Shown: positions 1 to 9,125 of the stretch, piece by piece
Layout of the letters: each line of letters begins with the position of its first letter
How positions within the stretch are numbered: position 1 is the stretch's first letter
NCBI RefSeq assembly: GCF_013300825.1
Contig: NZ_JAAIMY010000016.1
Span: 1-64,000, forward strand
DNA: 64,000 nucleotides
Reading direction: 5' to 3'
Source of the DNA: Blautia wexlerae
GTDB taxonomy: Bacteria; Bacillota; Clostridia; Lachnospirales; Lachnospiraceae
Notes under the pieces: generated by a model
Seen by the model: the letters and a program-made list of their open reading frames with translations, nothing else
Told to the model about the DNA's origin: nothing
Databases searched by the model: none
Made by a program: the position numbers and the translations under genes

Positions 1-2
1 AC

Positions 3-74
3 ACCCTGCTGCATCACACCCAGGAAACGGTGAAAGAACTGACAGAGTTGTCCGAAAAATTTGAAACGAATTGA
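3..74 (+). CDS. C-terminal tail of a plus-strand gene cut by the window edge
   Basis: Frame 3 is open from the first bases and ends at TGA (72-74), coding about 23 residues that end in LTELSEKFETN. The tail is amphipathic and helical, like the end of a long coiled coil; methyl-accepting chemotaxis proteins often end this way, but so little is visible that this is only a guess. A terminator-like hairpin directly after the stop codon supports a real gene end. It is the only plus-strand gene in the first 31 kb and faces the conjugation genes tail to tail. Confidence 0.4.
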   Translation, partial: TLLHHTQETVKELTELSEKFETN

Positions 75-75
75 G

Positions 76-116
76 CCAGTGAGTGAAATTTAACGATTCT
101 CTCACTGGTTCTTTTC
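76..116 (+). terminator. Rho-independent terminator after the partial gene
   Basis: CCAGTGAG (76-83) pairs perfectly with CTCACTGG (101-108) and is followed by TTCTTTTCATTT. It begins one base after the TGA of the partial plus-strand gene. Confidence 0.7.
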
Positions 117-208
117 ATTTCATATAAAATTAAAATTTCAATCAAATAAAAAAGTCAACTTGTACATATCAAATTTCTCTTCATAGGTTATAACTTATAT
201 TTTTATTT

Positions 209-2140
209 TCAAAGTATACCATATCCCATGATTGTTCCGTTATTAATATTATAGCTTCTCTGGTTCACGGCATTGCTGGAGTTTCCTTCTACGGTGTATA
301 CGGTACTGCCTTCGGTTTTCTCCACGATTCCCACATGGTCTGAGGTTCCGTCCCCGTTCCAGTCAAAAAAGATCAGGGTTCCGGGTGCTGGGGAATATCC
401 CCGGCTTTTCCACTTTCCCTTGCTCTGGAACCATGCGATTCCATCATCGCACAGGGAGAATTTTGGCATCTTGCCGCTCTCGATGAGTCCTGCCTGATCC
501 CCACACCAGCTGGCAAAGCAGGCACACCATGCCACATGGCTGTCAAAGCCATACCACGACCAGAACTTCTGGCCTCCCTCATTTCCAAGCTGGGTAAGTG
601 CCACCGATACGATCTGGCCGCTGCCTCCAAACAGGCCGGCAAACAATCCGCCGCTGGAATAATACCGCAGGACATGTGGGACGTACTCTGGGTCGCCATA
701 GGCACTCCATCCATGCGAAGCCGCCTGCTCGTTGGAGAACTGCAGGGCATTTTCGGCACTGTAACCGCCATACTTCCGTATCGCCCACGTTATGTATCCG
801 TTGCCGTAGTTATATCCTTGCAGGGACAGTTTCAGCTTATCCATATCCTGTGGACTGGTGCATCCGGCTTCCTTCAGGCAGTCTGCATAATACTGGATTC
901 CTACCTGTATGGAGTAATCTGCGTCCTGGATGGCATTGGGACTGTTGGAGTACCTAGTGTTGTATGGGCACTCACTGCTCTGCATGGGATCGGTTCCCCG
1001 GCCGCCGGATTCCTGCATCATGATTGCCTGTATCACGGAAACGTATTCGGGGATTCCGTACTGGTTGGCATATTTCTGGATAGCTGTTGTATAGGAAAGG
1101 ACTTCCTGACTCAATGCTTCGTTGCTCTCTGAGCTTCCTGAAAATGCCGCACCGCCAATGATTCCAACCATGATAACCAATAAAAGAACGATAACTGCTC
1201 CGGCGGCTCCCAGTGCAGCCATCATGGACTGCACGGTTTTCGCTGCCACTTCCACGGCGGCCCTAGCTGCCTTGAATGTATTCTCCCCTGCCCTTGCCGT
1301 TTTCTGTATCCGACGGATTCCATCAGAAGTCTGCAAGGCTGCTTTCTTCGCCGCCTGTTTCGCTGCCCTTCGTTCCATCTGCTTCTGCATCCGGGCTGTC
1401 AGGGCGTTGGAGCTGGCCGCACGGAGCTTCTGCTCTGGCTGGACGCTGATCTTCGCAGACTGGGGAGCCGTCTTGATGATACGCTTCTGTATGGTTTTCG
1501 GCTCCGGCTGTTTCCTTGGTTTTTCTTTAATCCGAATGGTTTCCGGCTGTTTCTGTCGGATGGCGGTCTGCCTTACTGTATCTTTTGCTTCCTTCTTCCG
1601 GCTCTGTTCTCGGATGGAGAGCTGCTTCATTTCTGCTATTTCCTGTCTGTTCTGGATTCTTGGTGTCTCCCTGGCAGCCCGGATCTTCTGCTCTTTCGTT
1701 TTGACGGCATCTGAAACCACCTTTTGCCGCTGGGCTTCCTGGATCTGTACTTCCCGGATCTGTGCTTCCTGAGCTTCCCGGCTGGCAGGATTGGCGGTCT
1801 GTGTGTCCCCTGTTCCTCTGGCGGTTTCTTTCTCCGCTTCTTTTTTGCCAGCGGCTCTCTGTTTGATCTTCTCGTAGGAAGTCTGTGCGGCTGTCTTTCC
1901 GGCTCTGGTTACAGTTCTGCCTGTCTTTCTTGCAGCCCATTCCTCTGCGGATGTGACTTTCCCACTGGCATATTCGGATGGGGACTGTTCTCCCATGTCA
2001 TTGTCCCTGGCATTTGCGATGGTCTGGGATTTTTCCTTGCTCTCCAGTATGGCCGTCCGCATCAGCTCCTTGGGGATTCTGGAGGCAGGATTTTTGGTCT
2101 TTGGTTTTGTTGTAACTTCTTTGGTTTTGATATCCTTCAT
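209..2140 (-). CDS. Bifunctional lysozyme-like/CHAP cell-wall hydrolase of the conjugation system
   Basis: A 643-residue protein in three parts. The first ~310 residues are a very basic, Lys/Arg/Gln-rich cytoplasmic region. One membrane span follows (about 315-340, AAGAVIVLLLVIMVGI). The outer part has a goose-type lysozyme-like domain with the acidic residue in AIMMQESGG, then a CHAP/NlpC-like domain with cysteines near 539-541 (WCACFASW) and His602 (SDHVGIVE). Such two-domain enzymes open peptidoglycan for Gram-positive type IV secretion channels. It is the last gene of the transfer operon, 31 bases after virB4. The family match is clear; the length and basic tail are typical of large Clostridia elements. 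Confidence 0.9.
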   Translation of the reverse strand: MKDIKTKEVTTKPKTKNPASRIPKELMRTAILESKEKSQTIANARDNDMGEQSPSEYASGKVTSAEEWAARKTGRTVTRAGKTAAQTSYEKIKQRAAGKKEAEKETARGTGDTQTANPASREAQEAQIREVQIQEAQRQKVVSDAVKTKEQKIRAARETPRIQNRQEIAEMKQLSIREQSRKKEAKDTVRQTAIRQKQPETIRIKEKPRKQPEPKTIQKRIIKTAPQSAKISVQPEQKLRAASSNALTARMQKQMERRAAKQAAKKAALQTSDGIRRIQKTARAGENTFKAARAAVEVAAKTVQSMMAALGAAGAVIVLLLVIMVGIIGGAAFSGSSESNEALSQEVLSYTTAIQKYANQYGIPEYVSVIQAIMMQESGGRGTDPMQSSECPYNTRYSNSPNAIQDADYSIQVGIQYYADCLKEAGCTSPQDMDKLKLSLQGYNYGNGYITWAIRKYGGYSAENALQFSNEQAASHGWSAYGDPEYVPHVLRYYSSGGLFAGLFGGSGQIVSVALTQLGNEGGQKFWSWYGFDSHVAWCACFASWCGDQAGLIESGKMPKFSLCDDGIAWFQSKGKWKSRGYSPAPGTLIFFDWNGDGTSDHVGIVEKTEGSTVYTVEGNSSNAVNQRSYNINNGTIMGYGIL

Positions 2141-2171
2141 CTCTCACCTCCAGTCCCGGCTTGTCCCGCTC

Positions 2172-4511
2172 TTACGCTTCGCCCGGCTTGGTTGTCATCA
2201 GGCGGTACAGTTTTGTATTTCTTGGAAACGAATTTTCAAACGGCACCAGATTCCCGGAACAGCGGATCAGACCATGGCCGGCACCCACATTGGTGATGTA
2301 GGATAACTGATTGTCTGAAATATTCAGAAGTGCCGCCAGCTCATCCCGGTCGGTGGTAGCCTGATTCAAAAGGATCAGGAACTCACTGTTCGCCAGCATC
2401 AGGCGGGCGGTATCGGATTTCAGAAGTTCCTCAACGTTCTGGGTAAGTCCGGTTACAAATCCGGAATACTTACGGATACGCTTGTACAGGCGGTAGAAAA
2501 AGTCCGCACTGTATTCATAGCGGAACAGCAGATAAAACTCATCCGCAAAGATCCATGTCGTTTTTCCCTTCTTCCAGTTCTGGATCACACGGTTAAAAAT
2601 CGAATCCAATGTGACCAGCATGCCAAGGGGCATCAGCTGTTCGCCCAGCTCCCGGATGTCATAGTCGATGATACGGCTCTTCGTGTTGACATTGGTTTCC
2701 TGGGCAAAGGTGTTCAGACTGCCATTGATAAACAGTTCCGAAGACAGAGCCAGCCCTCTGGCTTCTTCCTCCGGCTGGAGCATGAGTTGTCGGTACAGGT
2801 CCTTTAAGGTCGGCACCTGCCCTTTGTAACCGCCCCTCATATAATCCCGGTACACATCTGCGGTGCAGCGGTCAAGGATGGATTTCTCCTTTGCCGAAAG
2901 GTTTCCGGCTCCTACGAGCTGCTCAAACAGGGAAAGGATAAATTCTGACTTCTCAATCAGAGGATTTCGGTCATTGCCATAGGCAGAATCCATATCCAGT
3001 GCATTCAGATGGGTATCCGAGGTTGCCGAGATCCGGATGACCTCTCCGTTTAAGGCTTCCACCAGAGAAGCAAACTCCGACTCCGGATCGAGGATGAGGA
3101 TGTCATCTTCCGTGGAAAGGGCAAGGTCTACGATCTCCTCTTTTGCCGAGAAGCTCTTGCCGGAGCCGCTGACACCCAGTCGGAAAGAGTTGCCGTTTAA
3201 CAGCTTCCTTCGGTCTGCCACCAGCATATTTTTGCTGACGGCATTCTGCCCATAATAGATGCCTCCCGGCTGCATGATTTCCTGCGTATGGAACGGGATC
3301 AGGACGGCGGTGGATTCTGTAGTAAGGGTACGCACTGCATCGATTTTCCGCAGGCCATACGGCAGGACGGTATTCAGTCCATCGACCTGTTGCCACTTCA
3401 AAGTTGCCATCTGGCAGAGGTGTTTTCTCGCAATGGAATACAGGGTTTCCGTATCGGAGTCCAGTTGTTTCTTGCTGTCTGCCATATGTACCATTGTCAG
3501 GATGCCGAACATCATCCTCTGATCCCTGGTGGTCAGATCGTCCAGCATTTCCTTGGTCTCTTTTCTCTGCAGCTCCATGTCATAGGGAACTACGGCTGAA
3601 AAGTTATTGTTGGCATTCTGGCGTCTCTGCCAGTTGGTGACGTTTGTCTCCACGCCCAGCAGTCGGTTCTGGATCTCACGCACCGCTTCGTCTGTCGGTA
3701 CGGGGATGATATCAATGGACAGCATCAGGTTCCTGCCAAGGCTGCACAGTTCGGAGATCATCTCATCCTTTACATAGCTGGCGTAATCTTCCATAAAAAG
3801 GACTCTGCCGTACTGCTCGCCCAGCTTGAAATGGTCGTTATGGAATTCCATTGTGTCCGGGCAGATCCAGTCTTTGAAGCTGTGTCCTTTTTTCGCAAAG
3901 GCTTTCATGTCAAATGGAAAACTCTGTGGAACGTCTGCCTTGAAAAAGTCCCGGAAGATCTGTAGCCTCTGCTCTGCATCCAGCTCTTCCCCAATAGAGG
4001 ACAGCTTGGCCAGATGGGTGATGATGTCCGTTCCCACACGTGCGAAATAGGTTCTGGCTTCATCGATGTTTTTCTTGTGGACGCTGATGGTCAGATAGCG
4101 TTCCTGGTAGATACTGTTGTTGGTACCGGAGATCTTGGAAAGGAGCATGTCATTGTACTCTTTCCGGTACTCGTCCAGACCGTCCCCTTTCATCGGGATC
4201 AGCAGGGACTGCTCAAACTCTTCCTTGTTGATCTTACGATTGTTCAGGGTGATCTTCGCCGTACAGCCAGAATCCAGTGCATTTAAAAGTTCAGAGTAGT
4301 CCAGGAACATTTCCGTCTTATCCGCTTTACTGGCAATGGAATAGTTGATATCCGTAAACCGGAATGTCCTGGAATACTTGCTCTCCACCTGAAAAATACC
4401 ATCTGGCCAGATCTTGCGAATCGGGATGGCCTGCTGGACAGACTTCGGTACTTTAAATTTTTCCTTGTCCTGTTTCAGTGTCTGACTCAGGGTTTTAATC
4501 AAAGGCATCAC
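2172..4511 (-). CDS. VirB4-like conjugation ATPase
   Basis: A 779-residue ATPase that powers assembly of the conjugative type IV secretion channel. The Walker A motif GVSGSGKSFSAK lies near residue 445. DDILILDPESEF follows, and the Walker B region is TTWIFADEFYLLF near residue 645, with a downstream Gln-rich motif (TGLTQNVEELL). The N-terminal half is the usual VirB4 domain that contacts the channel. Two adjacent ATG codons (4511 and 4508) follow GGAAGGGGTG, so either may be used. The start overlaps the PrgI gene by 17 bases, which suggests translational coupling. Confidence 0.95.
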   Translation of the reverse strand: MMPLIKTLSQTLKQDKEKFKVPKSVQQAIPIRKIWPDGIFQVESKYSRTFRFTDINYSIASKADKTEMFLDYSELLNALDSGCTAKITLNNRKINKEEFEQSLLIPMKGDGLDEYRKEYNDMLLSKISGTNNSIYQERYLTISVHKKNIDEARTYFARVGTDIITHLAKLSSIGEELDAEQRLQIFRDFFKADVPQSFPFDMKAFAKKGHSFKDWICPDTMEFHNDHFKLGEQYGRVLFMEDYASYVKDEMISELCSLGRNLMLSIDIIPVPTDEAVREIQNRLLGVETNVTNWQRRQNANNNFSAVVPYDMELQRKETKEMLDDLTTRDQRMMFGILTMVHMADSKKQLDSDTETLYSIARKHLCQMATLKWQQVDGLNTVLPYGLRKIDAVRTLTTESTAVLIPFHTQEIMQPGGIYYGQNAVSKNMLVADRRKLLNGNSFRLGVSGSGKSFSAKEEIVDLALSTEDDILILDPESEFASLVEALNGEVIRISATSDTHLNALDMDSAYGNDRNPLIEKSEFILSLFEQLVGAGNLSAKEKSILDRCTADVYRDYMRGGYKGQVPTLKDLYRQLMLQPEEEARGLALSSELFINGSLNTFAQETNVNTKSRIIDYDIRELGEQLMPLGMLVTLDSIFNRVIQNWKKGKTTWIFADEFYLLFRYEYSADFFYRLYKRIRKYSGFVTGLTQNVEELLKSDTARLMLANSEFLILLNQATTDRDELAALLNISDNQLSYITNVGAGHGLIRCSGNLVPFENSFPRNTKLYRLMTTKPGEA

Positions 4512-4929
4512 CCCTTCCTCTTCGCTTCTTTGGTTTCTTCTGTTTCGTCCGCTTCTTTTCCAGAAGTTCCGCTCCGTTTCCCATCATCTTTTCACCCAGC
4601 CGCAGGCTCTCTTCCATGCAGGAAAAGTACAGGTTCTCTGATTTGAATACCAGCCGTTTCGGGTACAGCAGTTCGGATTTGATGACTGCCCATGCGAACT
4701 GTTCTGCCGTCATGCCGTGGTAACGGAAAAAGCCGCAGGCTGCAAAGGGAGCCGCCCCAAGCACGCACAGCCATCCGGTTACCTGTTCCCCGGCATATTT
4801 CCGGGTGACAAAATAGATTCCAAGGGCTGCCAGGATCGCCAGTACCGAAAATAAGCACTGCCGGAAGCTTAAGCCCCAGAACATTGACTCCTGATAGTCT
4901 CGGATTTCTTTATTCATTTTCACTTCCAT
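4495..4929 (-). CDS. PrgI-family membrane protein of the conjugation channel
   Basis: 144 residues with two closely spaced membrane segments (about 25-42 and 52-70) and a basic C-terminal tail (KKRTKQKKPKKRRGRGD). Size, the N-terminal motif EIRDYQESMFWGLSFRQ and position directly before virB4 match the PrgI family, which is thought to do the job of VirB3 in Gram-positive type IV secretion. A start five residues in (MNKEIRD) is equally possible. The 3' end overlaps virB4. Confidence 0.88.
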   Translation of the reverse strand: MEVKMNKEIRDYQESMFWGLSFRQCLFSVLAILAALGIYFVTRKYAGEQVTGWLCVLGAAPFAACGFFRYHGMTAEQFAWAVIKSELLYPKRLVFKSENLYFSCMEESLRLGEKMMGNGAELLEKKRTKQKKPKKRRGRGDAFD

Positions 4930-4937
4930 GTTGTTTC

Positions 4938-5375
4938 CTACCTTTCTCTTTGTAATCTCTGTTTTTTCTTTTGTTTCTGTTTTGGTACATCCCTTTGCCG
5001 GATGCCATTTCTTTCCATAAATCTTTTTGTTCCTTCCGGATCAAGCTCTGCCAGTTTTTTCAGGTCGAATGCAACCCTCTGGAAGATGCAGTAACCGGAG
5101 GATGCGGTATCCGGCTGTATCGTTCCCAGCTTATGCTGCTTTATAAAACGAAGCTTTTCTTTGCTGAAATTGTGGTCGATATAGGCTTCATTGATACCGC
5201 CCAGCGGAGCAAAAGGCAGGTTTACCGTAAGGTCTGCAAAGCTTTCCGGGTATCCATCTTCCATATGGTAAAGCCCGATATAGAGATTGTCATCGCTCAT
5301 GTAACTGTCTACCCTGAGAAATAATTCCTCCCGGCCATACTGCCAGTCGTAGCTCAGTGTCTTTGGTTCTTCCAT
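4938..5375 (-). CDS. Small ICE protein, probably DUF4313 family
   Basis: 145 residues, soluble, with a strongly basic C-terminus (KQKQKKKQRLQRER). The body (WQYGREELFLRVDSYMSD, then LYIGLYHMEDGYPESFADLTV) resembles the DUF4313 proteins often found between VirB6 and PrgI genes in Firmicutes conjugative elements; this family name is from memory. No catalytic motif is visible and no function is known. It sits 8 bases upstream of the PrgI gene and 12 bases after the VirB6-like gene in one continuous operon. Confidence 0.7.
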   Translation of the reverse strand: MEEPKTLSYDWQYGREELFLRVDSYMSDDNLYIGLYHMEDGYPESFADLTVNLPFAPLGGINEAYIDHNFSKEKLRFIKQHKLGTIQPDTASSGYCIFQRVAFDLKKLAELDPEGTKRFMERNGIRQRDVPKQKQKKKQRLQRER

Positions 5376-5387
5376 TTTTTTCGCCTC

Positions 5388-6227
5388 CTATAATCCCATG
5401 ATTTCTTTTACGATACGGTCGGATGCCTTGACTGCCCCGACCAGTACCAGCAGGTTAAATACCAGTTCCCCGACGTAATTCCAGACAATGGTCACGGCGG
5501 ACAGGCTGGTGTCCCCGATGGCCGGCGGACTTGATGCAAACACCGAAAAGATGATGCAGGCCAGTGCGATGATGGCTCCTTCCAGACATACCCCGGCGTA
5601 GGAACGGATAAAGTTCTTTCCTACAGACTGGGTTGGCTCCCCGGCAAAGGTTGCCAATGGAATCGGTGCGATGGCTGTGTACATATACAGCTTAAACATT
5701 CTCCCGTATACAGTCAGAATCATGACAAATGACAATACCGTAATCAGCAGGCTTCCTAATAAAGTTACGATCCACAAAGGGATAGATTCCAGCATCCCGA
5801 CCGCTTCGATCTTGTCCACGATCTCCGAGGGCAGTTCCGTTACGGTTCCCCCTGCCATCCCGGAGTGGGACATGATGTTGGTCACGATGCCCTGCACAAT
5901 GGAAAAGATCGCTGTCAGAAGCTCCATGCCGGACATAACGGCTCCCTGTGCCAGTGCAAAACGGATAAAGGCTTTCACTACGTGTTCCGGCTTTTTCATA
6001 TCCGTGAAACTCCCACAGGTTTTTACCAGCCCTGCCGCAAAGAACAGAACCAGCAGGCCGTACCCGATGGCTTTCAGTCCACCGTTGATGTTCGTCATCA
6101 CGCTCCAGATTGCCCCGCCCTTGAAATTCTCCGGGCTTTGCGTCAGCAGTGTCCAGATTTCAGCCAGCTTGTCGCTCCAGGTCTGCAAGGCAGAATTTAG
6201 ATTCTGTACGATCCAGTTATCACTCAA
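5388..6227 (-). CDS. VirB6/TrbL-like polytopic channel protein
   Basis: 279 residues with about six membrane segments (for example GLLVLFFAAGLVKTC, WIVTLLGSLLITVLSFVMI and GAIIALACIIFSVFA). The periplasm-like N-terminus begins VQNLNSALQTWSDKLAEIW. This topology and its place between the pilin-like gene and the PrgI gene identify the polytopic inner channel component equivalent to VirB6. The assignment rests on topology and gene order, since this family has little sequence conservation. Confidence 0.82.
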   Translation of the reverse strand: MSDNWIVQNLNSALQTWSDKLAEIWTLLTQSPENFKGGAIWSVMTNINGGLKAIGYGLLVLFFAAGLVKTCGSFTDMKKPEHVVKAFIRFALAQGAVMSGMELLTAIFSIVQGIVTNIMSHSGMAGGTVTELPSEIVDKIEAVGMLESIPLWIVTLLGSLLITVLSFVMILTVYGRMFKLYMYTAIAPIPLATFAGEPTQSVGKNFIRSYAGVCLEGAIIALACIIFSVFASSPPAIGDTSLSAVTIVWNYVGELVFNLLVLVGAVKASDRIVKEIMGL

Positions 6228-6301
6228 ACAGTTTCACCTCCCATCCTCAAAAGTGAGCAGGGAGCCGGCATTTCGCATGGCTCCCCTTCTGGACTCTTCT
6301 C

Positions 6302-6679
6302 CTATCCCATGATTAGGTCCAGGATCTCTTTTGCAAAGGTAATGATGATACCGCCTGCCAGTGTCAAAAATCCGTTTGCCCTCTGGCTTGGATCGTGGCT
6401 CTTTAAGGACAGACCGACCTGCACGATACCAAATCCCAGCAGAATCAGGCCAATGGCGCGGATCAGGGAAAAGATAAACGTGGATAGGTTATTGACTACG
6501 GTCAGCGGATCGCCTGCGGCATAAACGCAGGTCGCCCCAATGCAGATCGACAGTACCATGACTGCATACAGAGCAAACAGTTTCTTCTGCCCTCTCTTCA
6601 TCTTTAGCGGTGCGGTCTCTTTCCTGATTTCTGTGTGTTTCTTATTTTTCAGTAAATTCATTGGCATTCCTCCCATCAA
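6302..6679 (-). CDS. VirB2/Maff2-like small membrane protein (putative conjugative pilin)
   Basis: 125 residues. A basic N-terminus precedes a signal-like hydrophobic segment ending VYAAGDP (about residues 35-55). Two further hydrophobic helices flank a short loop (SLKSHDPSQRANG), the VirB2/TrbC hairpin layout. In related elements this slot, between the coupling protein and VirB6, holds the Maff2 family. MNLLKNKK (start 6664) is an alternative, shorter start; the longer frame overlaps the end of the coupling-protein gene by 4 bases. Confidence 0.75.
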   Translation of the reverse strand: MMGGMPMNLLKNKKHTEIRKETAPLKMKRGQKKLFALYAVMVLSICIGATCVYAAGDPLTVVNNLSTFIFSLIRAIGLILLGFGIVQVGLSLKSHDPSQRANGFLTLAGGIIITFAKEILDLIMG

Positions 6680-8409
6680 AAAAGCTCCCCGATGATGTCC
6701 TCATCCAGAAGCAGTTCGTAATCGTCATATCTTGTTTCGTCAAATGTAAAATCGTCATGCGCCAGCGGTGCTTTCGCATAATTGAACGGGCCGGCACCTC
6801 CGTCCTCGGTATACCGGATGTTGGGATGCTTCATCAGGTCATACTTGGCATCCAGTATGGGCCGCTCCCCGCGGATAAACAGAAGTGCATTCTGGTTATC
6901 CAGCATACGGACTTCATCCGGCTGTAACAGCTCCCTTCCGCTCTGCTGGAAGTTGGTGGAGTAGCTGCCGGATTTTCCTTTGGTTTGCCCGTAGGTGTTG
7001 GTGTCTATGGTTTCTTTCCCCAGTAATTCTGATACATATTTGTGTGTCTCTTTTTCATTGCCGCCCAGGTACAAAAACTCATCGCAGTTGCCCACCAGAC
7101 TTTCCCAGGAGTCCTTGAACAGAGCCTTTAGCTGGCTCATGTTCTGGATGATGATGCTGCAGTAAATGGAACGGGAACGGCAGGTTGCCAGGATCTTCTC
7201 AAACTCATTTGGCAGGGATACGTTTGGAAACTCATCCATGATGCAGTTGACCGGAACCGGGAGGGCACCGCCATGCACACGGTCTGCCATGTAATAAAGC
7301 GTCTGGAAAAGCTGGCTGTAGATCATGCCTACCAGATAATTCAAAGAGGTGTCTGCATCCGGGATACAGCAGAAAAGGGCAACTTTTCTTTCTCCCATGT
7401 TGGAAAGATCCAGTTCATCAGTATTGGTCAGCTTGGCAATCTGCGGCAGATTGAAGGCTGCCAGCCGGACACCTACACTGATCAGGATGGACTTGGCGGT
7501 CTTTCCTGCCGCCTGCTTGTAAATGTGATACTGCTTGACGGCAATGCTGTCCGGGTCCCGCATCTCCAGACGGTCAAACAAAATGTCCAGAGGGGACTCG
7601 TAGTCCTCGTCCTCTTCTTTTACCTGTGCCGAGCCTAACATCTCCATAATCATGGCGAAGTTCTGTTCTTCCGGCGGAGCTTCGTGGAGCAGATACAGCA
7701 TCAGTGCCTGAAGCAGTGCGGTTTCGCTCTTCTCCCAGAAGGGATCGGAGGACTGGGAACCTTTGGGTGTGGTGTTTTGTATCAGATTGGAAATAAGACG
7801 GAGCACGTCTTTGTCATCGTGGACATACTCGAATGGATTGTAGCAAAAAGATGTGTCGGGATTGATGAGGTCAAAGACACGCACCTCATATCCTTTCTTT
7901 TCCAGCAGACCGCCTGTCTTTCGGAGCAGCTCGGCTTTCGGATCGGTGATGACCATCGAACAGCAGCACTGCATGATGTTTGGCAGGGCAAAGCCTCTGG
8001 ATTTTCCTGCACCGGAGCCTCCCACTACGAGAATGTTGAGACATCTGCGGTGCTTGTGGGTGTCAAGGCTAATGCGGAAGTTCTGTGTCAGCAGGATGTT
8101 CTGGGAGTACGGCTTCTTGCTATATTTCTTACAGATCTGCCGGGCATCGCCCCATCTGGCAGAGCCATGTTCTTCCCCTCTGCGGTAGTTCTTCTGACTG
8201 GAATAAAAAATGCCGATCCCGGCTGCGTAAAGTAACGTGCAGACCAGCATCGACTTGATGGTGTATTCCGTATAATGAAACTGGAAGGGATGGTTCAGCT
8301 TTTCTGTGAGAACCTCCATCAGCTCGAAAAGATTCCTGCCCGGCTGGATGGCATCCGCAAGCAGGATTGCTACCCACCAGATGACAGGCAGTCCGGCAAG
8401 CCAAATCAC
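6676..8409 (-). CDS. VirD4/TraG-type coupling protein
   Basis: 577 residues. Two N-terminal membrane spans (WLAGLPVIWWVAILLADA and SMLVCTLLYAAGIGIFYSS) precede the ATPase with Walker A VVGGSGAGKSRG (near residue 130) and Walker B NCIMDEFPNVS (near 388). It docks the relaxase-DNA complex onto the secretion channel. The frame opens at GTG, with a weak GGAAG nine bases upstream, 23 bases after the DUF4314 stop; no ATG is available nearby, so translational coupling to the preceding gene is likely. Confidence 0.94.
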   Translation of the reverse strand: MIWLAGLPVIWWVAILLADAIQPGRNLFELMEVLTEKLNHPFQFHYTEYTIKSMLVCTLLYAAGIGIFYSSQKNYRRGEEHGSARWGDARQICKKYSKKPYSQNILLTQNFRISLDTHKHRRCLNILVVGGSGAGKSRGFALPNIMQCCCSMVITDPKAELLRKTGGLLEKKGYEVRVFDLINPDTSFCYNPFEYVHDDKDVLRLISNLIQNTTPKGSQSSDPFWEKSETALLQALMLYLLHEAPPEEQNFAMIMEMLGSAQVKEEDEDYESPLDILFDRLEMRDPDSIAVKQYHIYKQAAGKTAKSILISVGVRLAAFNLPQIAKLTNTDELDLSNMGERKVALFCCIPDADTSLNYLVGMIYSQLFQTLYYMADRVHGGALPVPVNCIMDEFPNVSLPNEFEKILATCRSRSIYCSIIIQNMSQLKALFKDSWESLVGNCDEFLYLGGNEKETHKYVSELLGKETIDTNTYGQTKGKSGSYSTNFQQSGRELLQPDEVRMLDNQNALLFIRGERPILDAKYDLMKHPNIRYTEDGGAGPFNYAKAPLAHDDFTFDETRYDDYELLLDEDIIGELF

Positions 8410-8432
8410 CCAGTCTGACTTCCGGCTGTTTG

Positions 8433-8705
8433 TTACCGGGATGGCTGCTGTTTGGGCCTCTCTGCTCTTGGCAGGTCCGTAATGTGGAAGCTGTCCACTC
8501 CCGGAACGAGGGCAAGGCTGCTTCCATTCTCCCAGTTTACGTGGATCTGCCCTGCATCGTCTACCATATCCACCTTACCTTTTAAGCCGGGTGGCATGTG
8601 GCTCTCCCCCTCCATGCTGTTAAGCATGACCTCGGTTCCCGGCGGATATCTTCTCCGCATGGCTTCTATTCTTTCTTGTGTCATATTTCTGTATATTTGT
8701 ACCAC
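8433..8705 (-). CDS. DUF4314-family small protein
   Basis: 90 residues. The core RYPPGTEVMLNSMEGE, then GLKGKVDMVDDAGQIHVNWENG, is the DUF4314 pattern, a small SH3-like barrel common in Firmicutes conjugative elements. Function unknown. The frame opens at GTG (8705) right behind AAAGGAT; an internal ATG (8684) gives MTQERIEAM but lies far from that Shine-Dalgarno sequence. It sits between the short gene at 8715-9029 and virD4. Confidence 0.75.
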   Translation of the reverse strand: MVQIYRNMTQERIEAMRRRYPPGTEVMLNSMEGESHMPPGLKGKVDMVDDAGQIHVNWENGSSLALVPGVDSFHITDLPRAERPKQQPSR

Positions 8706-8714
8706 ATCCTTTCT

Positions 8715-9029
8715 TCATCTTCCCCTTCCACGGTATGGGCGGTATCTGGATTTCATGATCTTTAACAGGACGCTGTCGATCCCATCGGAATAGCGTCCGT
8801 TTTTCAGGTATGTGTCCCGGAGCTGGTTTAAGGCTTCCACGGATTTGCTGTGTTCGGCTTCTGTCAGGTAGAGCTTTCCCTCTTCCTGCTCTGCCAGCTT
8901 CAGAACCAGATCCCGTGTGGTATCCACCGGAAGCCCCTGTTCTTTTTCCTGCCGGAACACTTCCCGGAGTGCATGGATCAGCATGTGGTTCATGATCCGG
9001 TCCATCTTTACATATCGCATTCTTGTCAT
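8715..9029 (-). CDS. Small conserved-looking ICE protein of unknown function
   Basis: 104 residues from an ATG preceded by AAAAAAGGAGG with seven bases of spacing; this is why the 14-residue upstream extension was dropped. It is helical and charged (MRYVKMDRIMNHMLIHALREVFRQ) with a basic tail (KSRYRPYRGRGR). I do not recognise the family. It begins a new transcription block: one of the three TAGCTTTC/GGTATRTT elements lies 38 bases upstream (9067-9095), so this may be the first gene of the VirD4-to-lysozyme operon. Confidence 0.65.
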   Translation of the reverse strand: MTRMRYVKMDRIMNHMLIHALREVFRQEKEQGLPVDTTRDLVLKLAEQEEGKLYLTEAEHSKSVEALNQLRDTYLKNGRYSDGIDSVLLKIMKSRYRPYRGRGR

Positions 9030-9066
9030 AGGCGAGCCTCCTTTTTTCCTCTTTTTTCTCAACCAC

Positions 9067-9095
9067 AACATACCACACTTCCTCCCGGAAAGCTA
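9067..9095 (-). promoter_or_regulatory. Element-specific promoter-like box, copy 1
   Basis: On the minus strand TAGCTTTC (9095-9088) is followed after 13 bases by GGTATGTT (9074-9067), with TG before the last G, as in an extended -10. The same arrangement recurs at 28316-28344 and 32685-32712. All three lie about 30-50 bases upstream of a start codon. Confidence 0.55.
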
Positions 9096-9125
9096 CTGCA
9101 AAAGAGCCGGAAAAGCCCCTTTTTA

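Noticed and set aside
1-208. Element end or attachment site next to the lysozyme gene
   Set aside because: No integrase, inverted terminal repeat or core duplication matching the 32.7 kb side could be found; the tail of another gene fills this space.
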